Positions 59,629 through 64,000 of a stretch of DNA of 64,000 nt are shown in pieces. How positions within the stretch are numbered: position 1 is the stretch's first letter; each line of letters begins with the position of its first letter. Location: positions 24,655-88,654 of the forward strand of contig NZ_CDBR01000007.1 in NCBI RefSeq assembly GCF_000819685.1, given 5' to 3'. The translations under genes were made by a program, and so were the position numbers. Origin of the DNA: Aeromonas allosaccharophila (GTDB lineage: Bacteria; Pseudomonadota; Gammaproteobacteria; Enterobacterales; Aeromonadaceae). Below the pieces are notes generated by a model, which did no database searches, was not told the DNA's origin, and worked only from the letters and a program-made list of their open reading frames with translations.

Positions 59629-59931
59629 ATGGCTGTCGAGATAAAATATGTGGTTGTTCGTGGGGGAGTGGAAAAAATGACCTTTGCCAGCAAAAAAGAG
59701 GCCGATGCCTATGACAAGCTGCTGGATACGGCCGACGAGTTGATGACCCTGTTGGCTGGCGCCCCTATCGAGCTGGCGCCAGAGCAGCAAGAGAGTCTGG
59801 CATTCTACCTGGCAGAGCAGCGTGATGTGCTGCAAACCCTGCTTCGTGGCGGCAAGGTTCAGGCTGGCGCGAAAGAGGAAGAGGCCCCAGCAGCCAAGCG
59901 CAAGGAGAAGCCACTCAAGCAGGTGGCCTGA
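59629..59931 (+). CDS. yebG: YebG, SOS-induced protein
   Basis: A 100-residue small protein of the DNA-damage regulon; biochemical role unknown. The family start MAVEIKYVVVRGGVEKMTF and ASKKEADAYDKLLD are clear. The C-terminus is Lys/Glu/Ala-rich. AAGAGGAGG precedes the ATG, and a LexA box lies 35 bases upstream. The open frame extends 42 codons further upstream across the LexA box, which is rejected as coding. Confidence 0.93.
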   Translation: MAVEIKYVVVRGGVEKMTFASKKEADAYDKLLDTADELMTLLAGAPIELAPEQQESLAFYLAEQRDVLQTLLRGGKVQAGAKEEEAPAAKRKEKPLKQVA

Positions 59932-60290
59932 TTGCCCAGGCCTGCTATTTCTCGGCGTAATTTCTCGGCGTAGATAGCCAAATTCATTCATTTAATTTGC
60001 ATTTAAAACCATTTTTTCGGCTATTTGCCCCGAGTATTTTTTAACAACCGTGCATATAACATGCATAACTGAATAGCATGCGGCGATGAGCAACGTCAGC
60101 CACATCAATGAGAAAATAACGAGCAAACAAGAGTGAGGTCGTCGTCCTGCTCGCTCCAGACAGCCTCAATCAGCAGCAACAAGAACAGTACAAACACCAA
60201 CTGAAGTCGCCTTCATGCATTACGAGCTCATTTCTATCGTCTCGGCTCACAGACTCATATCGATTCATCTCATCACCAACAAGCAACACC
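59932..60290. other. intergenic region between yebG and the second recombinase
   Basis: 359 AT-rich bases with no gene. It contains closely spaced GCATG/CATGC words near 60048-60082 that could form weak hairpins, but no clear promoter, terminator or attachment site. Confidence 0.35.
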
Positions 60291-61586
60291 ATGACTCAAC
60301 ACCCATTATCCTTGCCGCCCGCCATGCCGCTGTTTGACAGCCTGATCTATCTGGAAGCGGGCAACCCGCAGGTCAATCAGTACCTTGCCAACCTCAGCCT
60401 TAACGATGTGCCCGATGCCGGGCTGGTTTACGAACTGGCGGTCGACTGGCTGCTGGAGCAGCGCAACAGCGAAAACAACTACAAAACCTATCGCAGCGAG
60501 CTGACCACCTTTTTGCATTGGTGCTTTCGCGAGGCAGCCATCAGCCCGAAAGATCTCACTCGCCGCATCATGATCCACTATCTCGACTACTGCCAGTCAC
60601 CCCCTGACGAGTTGATCGCCTATCGCAACGTGGCGCAGTTTCTCCTCGACAAGGAGTGGGGAGAGCGATTGCCCAATCCGCAATGGCGACCGTTTCTCGG
60701 CAAGCGGGATCTGGGCCGCACCTTGCCCTATCGTCTGAGCGAGCAGGCGATGAAGACCAAGCTCGCCATCTTGTCGGCCTTCTTCCAGTTCCTGATCCAG
60801 GAGGAGTACATGGACCGCAATCCTGCCCTGCTGCTGCAACGGGTCAAACGACCGCAGCAGCCGGAGGAGGGCGAGCAGGTGCAATGCTTCAGCGAGTTGC
60901 AATGGTCCTACGTGATGCAGGCCGCTGATACCCTAGCCAGCGACCACCCGGATCAACACGAACGCAGCCGCTTTCTCATCATTCTGATGTATGCCTGCTA
61001 TCTGCGGATCTCGGAGGTCGCCGCCAGGCCTGGCTTTACGCCGGTGATGGGACAGTTTCGCCGGGATCGAAAAACCGGCGTCTGGGGCTACTTCATCCCG
61101 CAAAGTAAAGGAGGCAAACGGCGTACCGTGGCGGTCTCCCAGGCGCTGCTGGCGGCACTCGAGCGCTACCGCCACTTCCTCGGCCTCTCCCCGTTGCCGA
61201 CACCGGACGAGCAAACGCCGCTATTCGTTCGCCATAAAGCGGCCGCCCATGGCCGCGAGCAGGGCGAGCTCAATGCCAACCTCGGCATTCGCCAGCTACG
61301 GGATTTGATCATGGTGATCATCGGCAAGGGGGCCGAGCTGGCCGAGCAGGATGGCTTTGCCCAGGATGCGGCCGAAATGCGGCAACTATCTCCCCACGCC
61401 ATTCGCCATACCGGGATCACCCATGACATCAACCTGCACGGGCGGCCGCTCTCCCATGTACAGGCCGATGCCGGACATGACAGCATCGACACCACCTCGA
61501 AATATCTGCACACCAGCAACAGTGAACGGCATGAGAGTGCACAGCAGAAACCGCTGGACCGCTTAAACAGCAAAAGTGAGAGATAA
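60291..61586 (+). CDS. tyrosine recombinase/integrase (second solo copy)
   Basis: 431 residues. The N-terminal DNA-binding domain spans about 35-185. The catalytic domain is complete: Arg239 in CYLRISEV, Lys in PQSKGGKRR, His369 and Arg372 in SPHAIRHTG, His396 in AGHDSIDTT and Tyr405 in SKYLH. It is unrelated in length and detail to the recombinase at 39 kb. No phage genes flank it; downstream lie small unknown genes, two of which are clear duplicates, so it may mark a variable locus. Confidence 0.92.
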   Translation: MTQHPLSLPPAMPLFDSLIYLEAGNPQVNQYLANLSLNDVPDAGLVYELAVDWLLEQRNSENNYKTYRSELTTFLHWCFREAAISPKDLTRRIMIHYLDYCQSPPDELIAYRNVAQFLLDKEWGERLPNPQWRPFLGKRDLGRTLPYRLSEQAMKTKLAILSAFFQFLIQEEYMDRNPALLLQRVKRPQQPEEGEQVQCFSELQWSYVMQAADTLASDHPDQHERSRFLIILMYACYLRISEVAARPGFTPVMGQFRRDRKTGVWGYFIPQSKGGKRRTVAVSQALLAALERYRHFLGLSPLPTPDEQTPLFVRHKAAAHGREQGELNANLGIRQLRDLIMVIIGKGAELAEQDGFAQDAAEMRQLSPHAIRHTGITHDINLHGRPLSHVQADAGHDSIDTTSKYLHTSNSERHESAQQKPLDRLNSKSER

Positions 61587-61777
61587 CAACCATAAAAAAC
61601 CAACGGCCAGTGTGACATTGCCCTGTTCTCTGCAGGTTATTTTTGACACAAGAAGTGGTTCATTAAGGTCTCATACAAGCTCGAGCTGTTACTTTGCACT
61701 TCTCCAAAATGGCAATCGGTTCAGGGAACACTTTCGTGGTTCACACGGGGCGGTAAGGAACGAGTGCGTTGCCATTA

Positions 61778-61799
61778 GCGGGATAAACCGTTATCCCGC
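61778..61799. repeat. perfect 9-bp inverted repeat downstream of the second recombinase
   Basis: GCGGGATAA and its complement around ACCG, in a 265-base gap (61587-61851) with no gene. No T-run follows, so it is not a standard terminator; it may be a recombinase-related site or an RNA structure. Confidence 0.5.
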
Positions 61800-61851
61800 A
61801 GCAGAGAGAAAACAAACAATTACATAGCTTGCTGAAATACCGAGACACCCT

Positions 61852-62187
61852 ATGCCGCTAGATATCATCAAAAAAACCTACAAGATTGTCGGACAAGGCG
61901 ATCTGATGGCGCAATTTACCCTGATCCCTTCAGGCACCTTGAACATCTGGTTTCCCGACACCGGATTACAAATGGAAGCCCCCTGCAGTCAGCTTCGCTT
62001 TGAAAATGACACCCTGCTCTATACCAATGGGATGCACTACAGCCAGGCGAGGGCATTCTGGTCGCTAACGCTTCATGGTGTCGATATGAGTGAACTGAAG
62101 AGACTGATCATCGAGGTGTGCAATAATTGCCGACCCGCGCACCAACCAACCGTCATGCCAAAACGCAAACGGTGGTTGACCGCCTGA
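61852..62187 (+). CDS. small protein of unknown function, tandem paralogue 1
   Basis: 111 residues; family not recognised. It is predicted to be rich in beta strands (YKIVGQGDLMAQFTLIPSGT, LNIWFPDTGLQMEAP, LLYTNGMHYSQARAFWSLTL), ending in a short helix (MSELKRLIIEV) and a basic tail. No signal peptide or membrane helix. It is the clear duplicate of the gene at 62418: about two thirds of positions match across residues 10-90. Weak ribosome site. It has its own terminator. Confidence 0.75.
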   Translation: MPLDIIKKTYKIVGQGDLMAQFTLIPSGTLNIWFPDTGLQMEAPCSQLRFENDTLLYTNGMHYSQARAFWSLTLHGVDMSELKRLIIEVCNNCRPAHQPTVMPKRKRWLTA

Positions 62188-62199
62188 AGGATCAACAGC

Positions 62200-62230
62200 A
62201 AGGCCGGTATCGCAAGATACCGGCCTTTTT
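62200..62230 (+). terminator. terminator of tandem paralogue 1
   Basis: A perfect 12-bp stem (62200-62211 with 62216-62227), GCAA loop and T tail. Confidence 0.87.
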
Positions 62231-62417
62231 CACCTCATGACGCAACGTTCAAAAGCATAAAACGTATGAAGAGAATACCGAGATCAGCAATATCCAGATT
62301 GGCCACCCTGAATGTAACACTTTAATAACATTGATATTTATTACCGACATGGCCCTTGCATATCCACTCATCATTGGTGATATTGATATCAATATGACCC
62401 GATACCAAGGAGCAGGT

Positions 62418-62756
62418 ATGCAAGTGGCAGTGGTGGAAAAGACATTCAGGATCGTCGGAAAAGGTTCACTAATAGCCCAGTTCACCTTTATCTCATCAGG
62501 TACGCTGCATATCTGGTTTCCGGATGTGGGACTGCAGATGGAAGCCCACTGCAAACAGCTGCGTATCGAAGATTGCACCATCATCTATACCAATGGCCTC
62601 CATCACGGCCAGCCGCGAGCACTCTGGTCCTTGACTCTCCATCCCGACGATATGAGCGAGCTCAAGCGTATCTTGCAGCAATTCAATACCAGCCTCTATT
62701 TAACCTGCCAACCTCCCACGATGGCTATCGCCAAGCAGGCCTTGAGCCTGAATTGA
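62418..62756 (+). CDS. small protein of unknown function, tandem paralogue 2
   Basis: 112 residues. It shares with paralogue 1 the motifs IVGxGxLxAQF, SGTLxIWFPDxGLQMEA, YTNGxHxxQxRAxWSLTLH and DMSELKR, so the pair arose by duplication. AAGGAG lies 8 bases before the ATG at 62418. No function can be assigned. The C-terminus differs from paralogue 1 (lower Lys content). Confidence 0.75.
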   Translation: MQVAVVEKTFRIVGKGSLIAQFTFISSGTLHIWFPDVGLQMEAHCKQLRIEDCTIIYTNGLHHGQPRALWSLTLHPDDMSELKRILQQFNTSLYLTCQPPTMAIAKQALSLN

Positions 62757-63200
62757 CTCAGCTCGCCAGGCAGAATTGTTTCAAATTACACCCGTGTCCA
62801 AGCCGGGGGAGGGGATATCACCCATCTCCCGATGACTTCTGATGCGCCTGAAGGTTTTATATACAGCCCATGCTGATCGCCGGGATGATTACTTCTTTAC
62901 TTCAGCCGGAACGGGCATCACCTGACTTGCTGATTGAGCGCAAAGCGATTGTGGGCGAGGGGACGTTGCCGGATCAGTTGGCCAGGCCGACCTCTATATT
63001 CTCAAGCGGCAGGGGAACAGGATGGCTGGGTTGACCGACTTGAGTCGTGACTTGGGCAACATTGCAAAGCAGAATGGCCGTAAAGGTGTTTCATCTTGGA
63101 TGAGCAGACGTCATGTGGGGATTGGTACCACAGATGATTACACCTCCTCGTCATCTCTCATAATGATGCCGATAAATCTAGTTATCGGCATCAGATAACC
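62757..63200. other. non-coding stretch with possible gene relics
   Basis: No full gene is supported. Two short open frames (62870-63034 and 63022-63198, each under 60 codons) have coding-like base use but no recognised family; one continues upstream without a start back to a stop at 62935. They may be pieces of a decayed gene. Confidence 0.35.
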
Positions 63201-63226
63201 AAGGGGCCTCTGGCCCCTTAGTTTTT
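63201..63226 (+). terminator. orphan terminator downstream of the relic region
   Basis: An 8-bp stem (63201-63208 with 63212-63219), TCT loop and T5 tail. No intact gene ends just upstream, which supports the idea of a lost gene. The next 143 bases (63227-63369) are AT-rich and empty. Confidence 0.75.
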
Positions 63227-63369
63227 CCTCTAGTCCTGATCCCGAGGGGTGTTCTTTTCATCATTATGATCGTATCGTTTATGCCCCATGCAAAAAAGAG
63301 CCAAAAAAAATGATATAAAATGCAGATTTACGCCTCTTTAATCATGATTTAAAGCATAAATATATCTCA

Positions 63370-63654
63370 ATGGTGGCATCTGACAGCAATAAACGGCTAA
63401 AAATATGGTGTGGATATTTTGGGGCCACGCTGACCGCACCGATTATATCTAATAACTTGATATTTAATGAAAATGTCCTGACTATCTCATACGTTATCTC
63501 AGCGGATCCGATTCCACTTTGGGGGTTAGAACTCCAGCCAGATCACTTCTGGGAGCTGAAAAAGTACATAGAACCTATCAAGCTAGAATCGATTAGAAGG
63601 AGCTCCAGTTTAAGCCCAGACCTCGTTCAATTCATGAAGGACTACACAAAATGA
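63370..63654 (+). CDS. small protein of unknown function, possible third diverged paralogue
   Basis: 94 residues from lower-GC DNA than the rest of the window. No family is recognised. Its RLKIW...LTAP...NENVLTIS...LWGLELQPDHFWELKKYI pattern echoes the IW, AP, W-x-L-x-L and ELKR-I positions of the two upstream paralogues, suggesting a distant relative. No clear ribosome site. The stop overlaps the next ATG (ATGA), so the two are coupled. Confidence 0.6.
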   Translation: MVASDSNKRLKIWCGYFGATLTAPIISNNLIFNENVLTISYVISADPIPLWGLELQPDHFWELKKYIEPIKLESIRRSSSLSPDLVQFMKDYTK

Positions 63655-63926
63655 TCCTATCCGCTAGAAGCAAGCAGCGACTGAATGCGTGGATTTTCTC
63701 TAATTGGCAGTCAGGCAATAGCGTTGATATAGAAAGGTTTTATCAGTTCGTTGGGCAGTATGTGACTGATCATGGTTATGATCTAGACGCAAGCAGCTTT
63801 GAAAGTGAGGTCGCAGAAATTGCTGGCATTGCCCACGATAATGAAGAGCTTCTTAACTATGTTCGAGAGTACAGGTGTTTGATGAGCCGTATTTTGGATT
63901 TTATGAGAGTTACAGACCGAAGATAA
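63651..63926 (+). CDS. small protein of unknown function
   Basis: 91 residues, helical and acidic (Glu and Asp rich in the middle), with no signal peptide or membrane helix. It overlaps the upstream gene by 4 bases and ends at a terminator, forming a two-gene unit. The compact coupled pair recalls accessory modules such as toxin-antitoxin or immunity pairs, but no family evidence supports that. Confidence 0.62.
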   Translation: MILSARSKQRLNAWIFSNWQSGNSVDIERFYQFVGQYVTDHGYDLDASSFESEVAEIAGIAHDNEELLNYVREYRCLMSRILDFMRVTDRR

Positions 63927-63946
63927 TCCAATCCGGACATCAGCTT

Positions 63947-63967
63947 GGGGCCTTCGGCCCCTTTGTT
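63947..63967 (+). terminator. terminator of the last two-gene unit
   Basis: A 6-bp GC stem (63947-63952 with 63956-63961), TTC loop and TTTGTTC tail, 20 bases past the stop. The same stem core (GGGGCC/GGCCCC) occurs in the terminator at 63201. Confidence 0.7.
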
Positions 63968-64000
63968 CTATCCATAAGCACGACTGCGCATAATGTATAT

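Overview
The window is a GC-rich, gene-dense gammaproteobacterial chromosome segment. Gene content and order match Aeromonas best: E. coli-like orthologues appear in familiar blocks (selD-mnmH, udk-dcd, rne/rluC, yceF/yceD-rpmF-plsX-fabHDG-acpP-fabF-pabC-mltG-tmk-holB-tatD, letA-letB-rsmF, prpBCD), mixed with genes less typical of enteric bacteria. The genus is inferred by reading alone; no database search was run.

Region 1 to 14.6 kb is mostly housekeeping: tRNA selenation (mnmH partial, selD), a GNAT enzyme, a membrane acyltransferase, rlmI, a chemotaxis receptor broken by one in-frame TAG, acylphosphatase plus a CHAD protein, metG divergent from the Fe-S carrier apbC, udk, dcd, and a PiT phosphate transporter with a Pho-box-like site upstream. 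Region 14.66-15.26 kb is a shrunken IS3-family remnant beside the large rne gene. rne has a long structured leader and lies divergent from rluC.

Region 20.8-27.5 kb is a three-gene RND efflux operon (adaptor, pump, outer-membrane channel) with a LysR gene upstream. Region 27.6-38.7 kb is the fatty-acid synthesis cluster with cell-wall (mltG), dTMP kinase, DNA polymerase delta-prime and TatD genes. Several of these genes overlap, and three use TTG starts.

Region 38.7-46.1 kb has a solo tyrosine recombinase preceded by a perfect 13-bp inverted repeat, a small ribbon-helix-helix-like protein, rsmF, and the Let lipid-transport system. LetB has seven MCE repeats and LetA is split into two overlapping genes. 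Region 46.2-49.7 kb is the methylcitrate operon prpBCD, with a palindromic operator over its -10 box.

The most notable region is 50.8-59.5 kb, a neutral-lipid locus. It encodes a PHA-granule-region protein, a wax ester synthase/diacylglycerol acyltransferase, a TPR protein, a TetR repressor, a patatin lipase, a phasin, a two-domain fatty acyl-CoA reductase and a membrane-anchored lipase. Together these could reduce acyl-CoA to fatty alcohol, esterify it to wax ester, coat the granule and mobilise it again. The upstream prpBCD operon would handle propionyl-CoA.

Region 59.6-64 kb has SOS-regulated yebG, a second tyrosine recombinase and an accessory tail. The tail holds two clear tandem paralogues of an unrecognised small protein family, a probable third diverged member, and another small unknown gene, in partly AT-rich DNA.
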